Assembly: GCA_964057225.1 (NCBI GenBank)
Contig: OZ059898.1
Coordinates: 11,346,001 to 11,410,000 of the forward strand
DNA from: Auanema rhodensis
Taxonomy: Eukaryota > Nematoda > Chromadorea > Rhabditida > Rhabditidae
Direction: 5' to 3'
Length of the DNA: 64,000 bases
Made by a program: the position numbers and the translations under genes. The notes below the pieces were generated by a model. That model was given only the letters and a program-made list of their open reading frames with translations, was not told the DNA's origin and did not search any database. Shown piece by piece: positions 12,716-24,733 of the stretch (positions within the stretch are counted from its first letter, which is position 1; each line of letters opens with the position of its first letter).

Positions 12716-13519
12716 TTGTAAAAGGAATATACTTTACAGTTAAAGTGATAGACGCAATGATTTCGTACATATTGGAATTAGATCAAAAAGCATCAAAAAA
12801 TTGAATTCTCATGCAAAATATTCGCAGTCAGCAGGATTCAAACCTACGCGGGCAGAGCCCAATTGATTTCTAGTCAATCTCCTTAACCACTCGGACATGA
12901 CTGCTTGTAGAAGGAATATACTTTACAGTTAAAGTGATAGACGCAATAATCTCGTACTTATTGGAATTAGATCAAAAAGCATCAAAAAAGTGATTTCTCA
13001 TGCAAAATATTCGCAGTCAGCAGGATTCGAACCTACGCGGGCAGAGCCCAATTGATTTCTAGTCAATCTCCTTAACCACTCGGACATGACTGCTTGTAGA
13101 AGGAATTTACTTTACAGTTAAAGTGGTAGACGCAATGATCTCGTACTTTTTGGAATAAGATCAAATGGGATCAAAAAATTGATTTCTCATGCAAAATATT
13201 CGCAGTCAGCATGATTCGAACCTACGCGGGCAGAGCCCAATTGATTTCTAGTCAATCTCCTTAACCACTCGGACATGACTGCTTGTAGAAGGAATATACT
13301 TTACAGTTGAAGTGATAGACGCAATGATCTTGTACTTTTTGGAATAAGATATAAATGGGATCAAAAAATTGATTTCTCATGCAAAATATTCGCAGTCAGC
13401 AGGATTCGAACCTACGCGGGCAGAGCCCAATTGATTTCTAGTCAATCTCCTTAACCACTCGGACATGACTGCTTGTAGAAGGAATATACTTTACAGTTAA
13501 AGTGATAGACGCAATGATC

Positions 13520-13856
13520 CGTTCCGTTATGCTCTCACGTCGATCCTATAGACCAATAAAGCCTACAAGATGAGTGTGATAGTATTCCAGATGTAGCGGT
13601 AGATAAAGAGCATAATGGATAAACATAAGACTCAAGAAAGAAAGGTTTATTATGTCTACATAATTACAATAAGTTATAAAAGTATACATAAAGATATAAA
13701 GTGAAAGAGAGCTAAGAAAGGAAGACCAACCATCCATAGTCATTCCATAAGGCAAAGCTGAAGTCTGTGTTCCATATGAAGGGCGTGTCGTCCTCTCTCA
13801 GCCTGATGTCGTCTGATTCCAACCCGCCTGCTACGTATTGATTTCCGAATGGAAAG
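13520..13856 (-). repeat. 3' LTR of A1
   Basis: 337 bp. The plus-strand left end is CGTTCC. The inner end reads ggaaag where intact copies have ggaacg, so one terminal base pair of the inverted tip is changed; A3 shows the same change in its 3' LTR. On the element strand an AATAAA lies in the second half. Confidence 0.9.
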
Positions 13857-14574
13857 TGCCATTTTTTCGAGTTTATGTCGCGTCCTCGCGAATAGCAAAA
13901 TATGTGGCTTGTTCCAATCGTAGCAGAAGGTTTAGATTTAAAAATCAAAAATTACAATTTTAACATAAAAATAGTAAAGATAAATTACAATATAATGTTA
14001 AACAATATTATGTGCAAAGAATTCAATACAAATTATTTGAAAATACATGAATATTAAGAAATAAAATAATCTTTTAGAATACCAGGGCTATATTTTGTCA
14101 GCGAGAGTGCGCAAAATAGCTTTTTAGGCACGACGCTGCATGTCTAACTTGTTTGAGTATAGAGAAACGAGAGTCATGCTATATTATCGATGGAGCTAGC
14201 ATGTTTCCTCAGCGTATTCAAAGCAAATTGTAATAATAAAAAAATGAAAATAAATTAAATCCCATATAATTTCCGGAATTGAATCATTAACTACTTGATA
14301 AGGACTGTTGCTCAGATGAATATGCAATATAATGTCTCTTATCTTTCATTTCTTCTTTATTCACGGGAAATTATTTGAAATTGATGTTTTTTTTCGAAAA
14401 ATTGAAGTTTTATAATCATATATGCTTTGAAACTGAAATGCTTTTTGATTATTAGCTTACATCTCGTCTTACTCAAGTTTTTCAATGATATAATAATATT
14501 AATAGCTCTGGTTTTTTAAAAGAGAGTTGATACAAAGTTTTACAATAATTTTATCAATCTCGAAATTATTTCTT

Positions 14575-14793
14575 TCATCGTCTTCTTCTTGGTGGTAGCC
14601 AATTTTGGTCCGATGGGTCTTCTGGTTCTGTTTCTTCAGTAGAGTCATAGTTATCGTTACCATTTATGACTTTTATGATCTCAATATCGCTGTCGTCGTC
14701 CGTGTCATAAGTCGTTGTATTTGATCGCAAAAGTTTGAGATTGTCTTTGTGTATGTCTTGAATTTTTCCAAATGGATTCTTGAGTTGTACCAT
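14575..14793 (-). pseudogene. C-terminal Pol tail relic of A1 (72 codons)
   Basis: Starts at an internal ATG and reads a stretch matching the end of the integrase C-terminal domain of element B (the IQDIHKDNLKL region), followed by an acidic tail ending LPPRRRR. It is out of frame with the upstream Gag fragment, so it is unlikely to be made as a fusion. It marks the 3' side of the large deletion. Confidence 0.7.
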
Positions 14794-15152
14794 GTTTCCT
14801 TCAACGTTGATGACTTTTTAGCAGTAACTGGTGTTTGTTCTTCGACTATGATGGATGTTTCTTCTCTTCCTGGTGGTACGTGATCCTCGTCGCTCAATCG
14901 TTCAATAGGTGAATAAGTGCCTGCACGAGGAGTAAAGAATTTTTCGGTTTTGTGCTCGGCTTTCTGCTCGTCTTCGATTATAGCGATGCTCTGCGCGCGA
15001 GCTTGGCTTCTGGTGAGTGGAGCTGAGTCTCGCAGATCAAAATCAGTTCGTGTACTGAGAAGTACAGCTGATCGGAATCGCTTATCCACTTTGGTAGCGC
15101 TCTTGGTTTGGAAAAACCTTGAGTGTTTAGTAACGTGGGGGATTTTGAGACG
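14673..15152 (-). pseudogene. N-terminal Gag-extension relic of A1
   Basis: Open from just after a TAA at 15155-15153. It keeps the N-terminal part of the A0 polyprotein, including the FFTPRAGTYSP motif and the segment ending VTAKK. It then crosses the deletion joint near 14816, reads five residues in the new frame (SSTLK) and continues into Pol-tail DNA in the wrong frame. There is no ATG in the Gag part. Compared with A3 it keeps 15 bp more on the Pol side of the joint and lacks about 36 bp downstream. Confidence 0.7.
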
Positions 15153-16484
15153 TTAATGAGTGTTATGGATAAGGAGTTTTGGAAAAGGAGGGAGAAAGCT
15201 GTGAGTAACTGGTTTGTATAGTCGGCGTTAAGGAATGAATCTAAGTTGTGGCCTTTAACAGAGATCCGCCTACTACCGTATGAAAATTTGGACTTTGTTC
15301 GCTTTCCAATTTAATATTCTTAAATGTATATAATTCAACCAGTTTGTATATGTTCAAAAATGTTCAGTGCTCACTTGATTGATGCCTGAGCAATCTCATT
15401 AGTCCTTATTCCCATTTTTTTTTCTTTTTCTGACGATTCTGATCTTCTTGGACTCACGAGTGATCGAAAATGCCACGAAAATGGACTTTGGTAAATGTTC
15501 AAAGGATTTTAGCGGTTTTCGTAATGTACATTCGTAATAGCATTACTTTTTAAGGAAGCAATTTGGAAAACGAATGAGTATCGTAGTCCCATCATGATCA
15601 GAAATCTAGTTTTAAAATTATGGCTAGGAATAGATGACTAAAGATTACAATAACTATAATTAAAGAATTAAGGTGTTTAGGAATGAGTCTTATGCCTCAA
15701 AACAACAATAACGGTATGAGGAAGGTGACATATAGTAAGGGGAGAAAATCCAAACTGATATGCTTAAGCCAACACGACCTGATAGACAATCACTAATAAT
15801 AATTCAGTTCGTAAAATTGTACAGGATTTTTCGGACTATAGCGATCTTAAAATTCACTTTTCATAATATTCCTCCCATTTAGGTGTGGTTTCCCGTGTAA
15901 ATTCAATGCGTTATCAAAATATTTTTGGATGTTAATGGCAAAAAGTTGTCTGAACAGCAATGTAACGCAAAATAAAATAGTCCTGATCGCAAAATATGAA
16001 ATAAACTCAATTTGGTGCACAAAATTGTTTCATCCACAAAAATAAAGAAATAACCGTGGCTATTCTTTCCTCGAAGCCAAAATCAATCCTTATAAGGAGA
16101 AAGTGTGGGCATAAATCTCAAAAAAAATATCCTTAGGTGAATTTGTTCACTAATTCATCCTAGGGTCCTCAAAAATGCTTCGAGTTCGGGTAACAGAGTA
16201 TTTGATGTTAACAGCAAGGATATAAAAATTGTTGGGTTCAGACACACAGAAAATTGTGAACAAACGGGAAAACATAACTTCTTTTTCAAAAAATATAAAA
16301 TATCCATCTCCAAAAGGAGTGGTCCTTGCATCTGTTCCCTTTTAAACGTTGTTGGCCCCACCGTATTGTGTTAAGACATGGAGTAGATGGTTTAGAGATA
16401 TAAGAGAATTCAGATTCAATGAATTGTATTGAAAATAACGAAATATAAGAGAAAATAGTCAAGAAATCAAGATAAAATGTTCGA

Positions 16485-16497
16485 GGTGGAACCTCCA
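16485..16497 (-). other. Primer-binding site of A1, tRNA-Gln type
   Basis: On the minus strand TGGAGGTTCCACC directly abuts the 5' LTR with no gap. It is complementary to the 3' end (GGTGGAACCT plus CCA) of eukaryotic tRNA-Gln; the match stops after 13 nt. Confidence 0.8.
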
Positions 16498-16834
16498 CGT
16501 TCCGTTATGCTCTCACGTCGATCCTATAGACCAATAAAGCCTACAAGATGAGTGTGATAGTATTCCAGATGTAGCGGTAGATGAAGAGCATAATGGATAA
16601 ACATAAGACTCGAGAAAGAAAGGTTTATTATGTCTACATGATTACAATAAGTTATAGAAGTCTACCTAAAGATATAAAGTGAAAGAGAGCTAAGAAAGGA
16701 AGACCAACCATCCATAGTCATTCCATAAGGCAAAGCTGAAGTCTGTGTTCCATATGAAGGGCGTGTCGTCCTCTCTCAGCCTCATGTCGTCTGATTCTAA
16801 CCCGCCTGCTACGTATTGATTTCCGAATGGAACG
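16498..16834 (-). repeat. 5' LTR of A1
   Basis: 337 bp with intact inverted tips CGTTCC and GGAACG. There is no TG...CA. The flank resumes the tRNA spacer at caatgatctcg. Confidence 0.9.
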
Positions 16835-18306
16835 CAATGATCTCGTACTTATCGGAATTAAATCAAAAGGGATCAAAAAAGTGTGTTCTAGTGCAAAATA
16901 TTCGCAGTCAGCAGGATTCGAACCTACGCGGGCAGAGCCCAATTGATTTCTAGTCAATCTCCTTAACCACTCGGACATGACTGCTTGTAGAAGGAATATA
17001 CTTTACAGTTAAAGTGATAGACGCAATGATCTCGTACTTTTTGGAATAAGATCAAAAGGGATCAAAAAATTGATTTCTCATGCAAAATATTCGCAGTCAG
17101 CAGGATTCGAACCTACGCGGGCAGAGCCCAATTGATTTCTAGTCAATCTCCTTAACCACTCGGACATGACTGCTTGTAGAAGGAATATACTTTACAGTTA
17201 AAGTGATAGACGCAATGATCTCGTACTTTTTGGAATAAGATCAAAAGGGATCAAAAAATTGATTTCTCATGCAAAATATTCGCAGTCAGCAGGATTCGAA
17301 CCTACGCGGGCAGAGCCCAATTGATTTCTAGTCAATCTCCTTAACCACTCGGACATGACTGCTTGTAGAAGGAATATACTTTACAGTTAAAGTGATAGAC
17401 GCAATGATCTCGTACTTTTTGGAATAAGATCAAAAGGGATCAAAAAATTCATTTCTCATGCAAAATATTCGCAGTCAGCAGGATTCGAACCTACGCGGGC
17501 AGAGCCCAATTGATTTCTAGTCAATCTCCTTAACCACTCGGACATGACTGCTTGTAGAAGGAATATACTTCACAGTTAAAGTGATAGACGCAATGATCTC
17601 GTACTTATTGGAATTAGATCAAAAAGCATCAAAAAAATGATTTCTCATGCAAAATATTCGCAGTCAGCACGATTCGAACCTACGCGGGCAGAGCCCAATT
17701 GATTTCTAGTCAATCTCCTTAACCACTCGGACATGACTGCTTGTAGAAGGAATATACTTCACAGTTAAAGTGATAGACGCAATGATCTCGTACTTATTGG
17801 AATAAGATCAAAAAGCATCAAAAAAGTGATTTCTCATGCAAAATATTCGCAGTCAGCAGGATTCGAACCTACGCGGGCATAGCCCAATTGATTTCTAGTC
17901 AATCTCCTTAACCACTCGGACATGACTGCTTGTAGAAGGAATATACTTTACAGTTAAAGTGATAGACGCAATGATTTCGTACATATTTGAATTAGATCAA
18001 AAAGCATCAAAAAATTGATTTCTCATGCAAAATATTCGCAGTCAGCAGGATTCGAACCTACGCGGGCAGAGCCCAATTGATTTCTAGTCAATCTCCTTAA
18101 CCACTCGGACATAACTGCTTGTAGAAGGAATATACTTTACAGTTAAAGTGATAGACGCAATGATGTCGTACTTTTTGGAATAAGATCAAAAGGGATCAAA
18201 AAATTGATTTCTCATGCAAAATATTCGCAGTCAGCAGGATTCGAACCTACGCGGGCAGAGCCCAATTGATTTCTAGTCAATCTCCTTAACCACTCGGACA
18301 TGACTG

Positions 18307-18685
18307 CTTGTAGAATGAATACACTTTACAGTTAAAGTGATAGACGCAATGATCTCGGACTTTTTGGAATAAGATCAAAAGGGATCAAAAAATTGATTTC
18401 TCATGCAAAATATTCGCAGTCAGCAGGATTCAAACCTACGCGGGCCGAGCCCAATTGATTTCTAGTCAATCTCCTTAACCACTCGGACATGACTGCTTGT
18501 AGAAGGAATATACTTCACAGTTCAAGTGATAGACGCAATGATCTCGTACTTTTTGGAATAAGATCAAAAGAGATCAAAAAATTCATTTCTCATGCAAAAT
18601 ATTCGCAGTCAGCAGGATTCGAACCTACGCGGGCAGAGCCCAATTGATTTCTAGTCAATCTCCTTAACCACTCGGACATGACTGC
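18307..18685. repeat. Two-unit higher-order repeat (first occurrence)
   Basis: A spacer with gaatgaatacac and a gene with gggccgagccc are followed by a spacer with ttcacagttcaag and agagatc. The same pair recurs twice in tandem at about 21332-22087, though the gene at 18415 also has the C56 change. Confidence 0.75.
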
Positions 18686-19441
18686 TTGTAGAAGGAATAT
18701 ACTTTACAGTTAAAGTGATAGACGCAATGATCTCGTACTTTTTGGAATAAGATCAAAAGGGATCAAAAAATTGATTTCTCATGCAAAATATTCGCAGTCA
18801 GCAGGATTCGAACCTACGCGGGCAGAGCCCAATTGATTTCTAGTCAATCTCCTTAACCACTCGGACATGACTGCTTGTAGAAGGAATATACTTTACAGTT
18901 AAAGTGATAGACGCAATGATCTCGTACTTTTTGGAATAAGATCAAAAGGGATCAAAAAATTGATTTCTCATGCAAAATATTCGCAGTCAGCAGGATTCGA
19001 ACCTACGCGGGCAGAGCCCAATTGATTTCTAGTCAATCTCCTTAACCACTCGGACATGACTGCTTGTAGAAGGAATATACTTTACAGTTAAAGTGATAGA
19101 CGCAATGATCTCGTACTTTTTGGAATAAGATCAAAAGGGATCAAAAAATTGATTTCTCATGCAAAATATTCGCAGTCAGCAGGATTCGAACCTACGCGGG
19201 CAGAGCCCAATTGATTTCTAGTCAATCTCCTTAACCACTCGGACATGACTGCTTGTAGAAGGAATATACTTTACAGTTAAAGTGATAGACGCAATGATCT
19301 CGTACTTTTTGGAATAAGATCAAAAGGGATCAAAAAATTGATTTCTCATGCAAAATATTCGCAGTCAGCAGGATTCGAACCTACGCGGGCAGAGCCCAAT
19401 TGATTTCTAGTCAATCTCCTTAACCACTCGGACATGACTGC

Positions 19442-21520
19442 TTGTAGAAGGAATATACTTCACAGTTCAAGTGATAGACGCAATGATGTCGTACTTTTTG
19501 GAATAAGATCAAAAGGGATCAAAAAATTCATTTCTCATGCAAAATATTCGCAGTCAGCAGGATTCGAACCTACGCGGGCAGAGCCCAATTGATTTCTAGT
19601 CAATCTCCTTAACCACTCGGACATGACTGCTTGTAGAAGGAATATACTTTACAGTTAAAGTGATAGACGCAATGATCTCGTACTTTTTGGAATAAGATCA
19701 AAAGGGATCAAAAAATTCATTTCTCATGCAAAATATTCGCAGTCAGCAGGATTCGAACCTACGCGGGCAGAGCCCAATTGATTTCTAGTCAATCTCCTTA
19801 ACCACTCGGACATGACTGCTTGTAGAATGAATACACTTTACAGTTAAAGTGATAGACGCAATGATCTCGTACTTTTTGGAATAAGATCAAAAGGGATCAA
19901 AAAATTGATTTCTCATGCAAAATATTCGCAGTCAGCAGGATTCGAACCTACGCGGGCAGAGCCCAATTGATTTCTAGTCAATCTCCTTAACCACTCGGAC
20001 ATGACTGCTTGTAGAATGAATACACTTTACAGTTAAAGTGATAGACGCAATGATCTCGTACTTTTTGGAATAAGATCAAAAGGGATCAAAAAATTGATTT
20101 CTCATGCAAAATATTCGCAGTCAGCAGGATTCGAACCTACGCGGGCAGAGCCCAATTGATTTCTAGTCAATCTCCTTAACCACTCGGACATGACTGCTTG
20201 TAGAATGAATACACTTTACAGTTAAAGTGATAGACGCAATGATCTCGTACTTTTTGGAATAAGATCAAAAGGGATCAAAAAATTGATTTCTCATGCAAAA
20301 TATTCGCAGTCAGCAGGATTCGAACCTACGCGGGCAGAGCCCAATTGATTTCTAGTCAATCTCCTTAACCACTCGGACATGACTGCTTGTAGAAGGAATA
20401 TACTTTACAGTTAAAGTGATAGACGCAATGATCTCGTACTTTTTGGAATAAGATCAAAAGGGATCAAAAAATTGATTTCTCATGCAAAATATTCGCAGTC
20501 AGCAGGATTCGAACCTACGCGGGCAGAGCCCAATTGATTTCTAGTCAATCTCCTTAACCACTCGGACATGACTGCTTGTAGAAGGAATATACTTCACAGT
20601 TCAAGTGATAGACGCAATGATGTCGTACTTTTTGGAATAAGATCAAAAGGGATCAAAAAATTCATTTCTCATGCAAAATATTCGCAGTCAGCAGGATTCG
20701 AACCTACGCGGGCAGAGCCCAATTGATTTCTAGTCAATCTCCTTAACCACTCGGACATGACTGCTTGTAGAAGGAATATACTTTACAGTTAAAGTGATAG
20801 ACGCAATGATCTCGTACTTTTTGGAATAAGATCAAAAGGGATCAAAAAATTCATTTCTCATGCAAAATATTCGCAGTCAGCAGGATTCGAACCTACGCGG
20901 GCAGAGCCCAATTGATTTCTAGTCAATCTCCTTAACCACTCGGACATGACTGCTTGTAGAATGAATACACTTTACAGTTAAAGTGATAGACGCAATGATC
21001 TCGTACTTTTTGGAATAAGATCAAAAGGGATCAAAAAATTGATTTCTCATGCAAAATATTCGCAGTCAGCAGGATTCGAACCTACGCGGGCAGAGCCCAA
21101 TTGATTTCTAGTCAATCTCCTTAACCACTCGGACATGACTGCTTGTAGAATGAATACACTTTACAGTTAAAGTGATAGACGCAATGATCTCGTACTTTTT
21201 GGAATAAGATCAAAAGGGATCAAAAAATTGATTTCTCATGCAAAATATTCGCAGTCAGCAGGATTCGAACCTACGCGGGCAGAGCCCAATTGATTTCTAG
21301 TCAATCTCCTTAACCACTCGGACATGACTGCTTGTAGAATGAATACACTTTACAGTTAAAGTGATAGACGCAATGATCTCGTACTTTTTGGAATAAGATC
21401 AAAAGGGATCAAAAAATTGATTTCTCATGCAAAATATTCGCAGTCAGCAGGATTCGAACCTACGCGGGCCGAGCCCAATTGATTTCTAGTCAATCTCCTT
21501 AACCACTCGGACATGACTGC
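19442..21520. repeat. Six-unit higher-order repeat, period 1,134 bp
   Basis: Spacer order: one with ttcacagttcaag and gatgtcg, one with ttcattt, three with gaatgaatacac, then a standard spacer. It starts at about 19442 and again at about 20576. Five consecutive units agree by spacer type; the sixth differs. Confidence 0.8.
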
Positions 21521-22087
21521 TTGTAGAAGGAATATACTTCACAGTTCAAGTGATAGACGCAATGATCTCGTACTTTTTGGAATAAGATCAAAAGAGATCA
21601 AAAAATTCATTTCTCATGCAAAATATTCGCAGTCAGCAGGATTCGAACCTACGCGGGCAGAGCCCAATTGATTTCTAGTCAATCTCCTTAACCACTCGGA
21701 CATGACTGCTTGTAGAATGAATACACTTTACAGTTAAAGTGATAGACGCAATGATCTCGTACTTTTTGGAATAAGATCAAAAGGGATCAAAAAATTGATT
21801 TCTCATGCAAAATATTCGCAGTCAGCAGGATTCGAACCTACGCGGGCCGAGCCCAATTGATTTCTAGTCAATCTCCTTAACCACTCGGACATGACTGCTT
21901 GTAGAAGGAATATACTTCACAGTTCAAGTGATAGACGCAATGATCTCGTACTTTTTGGAATAAGATCAAAAGAGATCAAAAAATTCATTTCTCATGCAAA
22001 ATATTCGCAGTCAGCAGGATTCGAACCTACGCGGGCAGAGCCCAATTGATTTCTAGTCAATCTCCTTAACCACTCGGACATGACTGC
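21332..22087. repeat. Two-unit higher-order repeat in tandem, period 378 bp
   Basis: A gaatgaatacac spacer with a gggccgagccc gene and a ttcacagttcaag/agagatc spacer with a standard gene alternate twice. This is a recent local expansion nested at the end of the six-unit repeat. Confidence 0.8.
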
Positions 22088-23328
22088 TTGTAGAAGGAAT
22101 ATACTTTACAGTTAAAGTGATAGACGCAATGATCTCGTACTTTTTGGAATAAGATCAAAAGGGATCAAAAAATTGATTTCTCATGCAAAATATTCGCAGT
22201 CAGCAGGATTCGAACCTACGCGGGCAGAGCCCAATTGATTTCTAGTCAATCTCCTTAACCACTCGGACATGACTGCTTGTAGAAGGAATATACTTTACAG
22301 TTAAAGTGATAGACGCAATGATCTCGTACTTTTTGGAATAAGATCAAAAGGGATCAAAAAATTGATTTCTCATGCAAAATATTCGCAGTCAGCAGGATTC
22401 GAACCTACGCGGGCAGAGCCCAATTGATTTCTAGTCAATCTCCTTAACCACTCGGACATGACTGCTTGTAGAATGAATACACTTTACAGTTAAAGTGATT
22501 GACGCAATGATCTCGTACTTTTTGGAATAAGATCAAAAGGGATCAAAAAATTGATTTCTCATGCAAAATATTCGCAGTCAGCAGGATTCGAACCTACGCG
22601 GGCAGAGCCCAATTGATTTCTAGTCAATCTCCTTAACCACTCGGACATGACTGCTTGTAGAAGGAATATACTTTACAGTTAAAGTGATAGACGCAATGAT
22701 CTCGTACTTTTTGGAATAAGATCAAAAGGGATCAAAAAATTGATTTCTCATGCAAAATATTCGCAGTCAGCAGGATTCGAACCTACGCGGGCAGAGCCCA
22801 ATTGATTTCTAGTCAATCTCCTTAACCACTCGGACATGACTGCTTGTAGAAGGAATATACTTTACAGTTAAAGTGATAGACGCAATGATCTCGTACTTTT
22901 TGGAATAAGATCAAAAGGGATCAAAAAATTGATTTCTCATGCAAAATATTCGCAGTCAGCAGGATTCGAACCTACGCGGGCAGAGCCCAATTGATTTCTA
23001 GTCAATCTCCTTAACCACTCGGACATGACTGCTTGTAGAAGGAATATACTTTACAGTTAAAGTGATAGACGCAATGATCTCGTACTTTTTGGAATAAGAT
23101 CAAAAGGGATCAAAAAATTGATTTCTCATGCAAAATATTCGCAGTCAGCAGGATTCGAACCTACGCGGGCAGAGCCCAATTGATTTCTAGTCAATCTCCT
23201 TAACCACTCGGACATGACTGCTTGTAGAAGGAATATACTTTACAGTTAAAGTGATAGACGCAATGATCTCGTACTTTTTGGAATAAGATCAAAAAGAATC
23301 AAAAAATTGATTTCTCATGCAAAATATT

Positions 23329-24733
23329 CGCAGTCAGCAGGATTCGAACTTACGCGGGCAGAGCCCAATTGATTTCTAGTCAATCTCCTTAACCACTCGG
23401 ACATGACTGCTTGTAGAAGGAATATACTTTACAGTTGAAGTGATAGACGCAATGATCTCGTACTTTTTGGAATAAGATCAAAAAGAATCAAAAAATTGAT
23501 TTCTCATGCAAAATATTCGCAGTCAGCAGGATTCGAACCTACGCGGGCATAGCCCAATTGATTTCTAGTCAATCTCCTTAACCACTCGGACATGACTGCT
23601 TGTAAAAGTAATATACTTTACAGTTAAAATGATAGACGCAATGATCTCCTACTTTTTGGAATAAGATCAAAAGGGATCAAAAAATTGATTTCTCATGCAA
23701 AATATTCGCAGTCAGCAGGATTCGAACCTACGCGGGCAGAGCCCAATTGATTTCTAGTCAATCTCCTTAACCACTCGGACATGACTGCTCGTAAAAGGAA
23801 TATACTTTACAGTTAAAGTGATACACGCAATGATTTCGTACTTTTTGGAATAAGATCAAAAGGGATCAAAAAATTGGATTCTCATGCAAAATATTCGCAG
23901 TCAGCAGGATTCGAACCTACGCGGGCAGAGCCCAATTGATTTCTAGTCAATCTCCTTAACCACTCGGACATGACTGCTCGTAAAAGGAATATACTTTACA
24001 GTTAAAGTGATACACGCAATGATCTCGTACTTTTTGGAATAAGATCAAAAAGAATCAAAAAATTGATTTGTTATGCAAAATATTCGCAGTCAGCAGGATT
24101 CGAACTTACGCGGGCAGAGCCCAATTGATTTCTAGTCAATCTCCTTAACCACTCGGACATGACTGCTTGTAGAAGGAATATACTTTACAGTTGAAGTGAT
24201 AGACGCAATGATCTCGTACTTTTTGGAATAAGATCAAAAAGAATCAAAAAATTGATTTCTCATGCAAAATATTCGCAGTCAGCAGGATTCGAACCTACGC
24301 GGGCATAGCCCAATTGATTTCTAGTCAATCTCCTTAACCACTCGGACATGACTGCTTGTAAAAGTAATATACTTTACAGTTAAAATGATAGACGCAATGA
24401 TCTCCTACTTTTTGGAATAAGATCAAAAGGGATCAAAAAATTGATTTCTCATGCAAAATATTCGCAGTCAGCAGGATTCGAACCTACGCGGGCAGAGCCC
24501 AATTGATTTCTAGTCAATCTCCTTAACCACTCGGACATGACTGCTCGTAAAAGGAATATACTTTACAGTTAAAGTGATACACGCAATGATTTCGTACTTT
24601 TTGGAATAAGATCAAAAGGGATCAAAAAATTGGATTCTCATGCAAAATATTCGCAGTCAGCAGGATTCGAACCTACGCGGGCAGAGCCCAATTGATTTCT
24701 AGTCAATCTCCTTAACCACTCGGACATGACTGC
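23329..24733. repeat. Four-unit higher-order repeat, period 756 bp
   Basis: The gene order gaacttacg variant, gcatagccc variant, standard, standard occurs at 23329-23977 and again at 24085-24733. The second copy is where the large duplication begins (24253). Confidence 0.75.

Larger units (their letters stand above)
8931..13519 (-). tRNA. tRNA-Ser-AGA: Array segment 1: 24 tandem tRNA-Ser(AGA) genes
   Basis: Each gene is 82 nt on the minus strand: acceptor GCAGTCA pairing with TGACTGC, discriminator G73, anticodon loop CTAGAAA (anticodon AGA, reads UCU), long variable arm GGGC-TCT-GCCC typical of class II tRNA-Ser, T-loop TTCGAAT. No intron and no encoded CCA. B box GGTTCGAATCC. A TTTT terminator begins 5 nt past the gene and a T6 run follows in the spacer. 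Lower-coordinate gene ends: 9043, then every 189 bp to 13201, then 13391 (one spacer has +1 bp). Variants: 9043 and 11878 (D-loop); 9610, 9988 and 12445 (variable arm); 9799, 10177 and 12634 (A73 plus T-stem mismatch); 10366 and 12823 (T-loop C56 to T); 10555 (variable arm); 11500 (anticodon-stem pair lost); 13201 (T-stem mismatch). The segment starts with the last few bases of a gene fused to A0. Confidence 0.97.
13520..16834 (-). mobile_element. Non-autonomous LTR element A1 (internal deletion of family A)
   Basis: 3,315 bp. LTRs of 337 bp at 13520-13856 (3') and 16498-16834 (5') flank an interior with a tRNA-Gln-type PBS, a leader, the N-terminal part of the Gag frame, and the C-terminal tail of the Pol frame, joined directly. 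All of capsid, env, protease, RT, RNase H and most of integrase is gone. The two LTRs differ at about nine positions by eye. Flanks share CAATGATC (8 bp) instead of the 4-bp duplication seen at the other LTR insertions here. It could move only with enzymes supplied by another element such as A0. Confidence 0.9.
10534..17076. repeat. Segmental duplication, left copy (6,543 bp)
   Basis: Matches 24253-30795 with a constant offset of 13,719 bp. It contains tRNA genes 10555 to 16903 and element A1. I found no difference in the stretches I compared, including the LTRs, the relic frames and every tRNA variant. The left edge is set by a difference at 10533 and the right edge by one at 17077. Confidence 0.9.

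Noticed and set aside
8931..13519. Regularly spaced repeats that could suggest a CRISPR array
   Set aside because: The repeat is an 82-bp tRNA-Ser gene and the spacers are related to each other, not unique; the setting is eukaryotic.
14917..15156. Frames antisense to the Gag extension (79 codons, also at 7394, 28636 and 33977)
   Set aside because: Exact antisense of the conserved FFTPRAGTYSP region.
16718..16978. Small frames across tRNA units, such as the 86-codon one here and at 30437-30697
   Set aside because: They run across LTR tip, spacer and tRNA gene and exist only where those happen to join.
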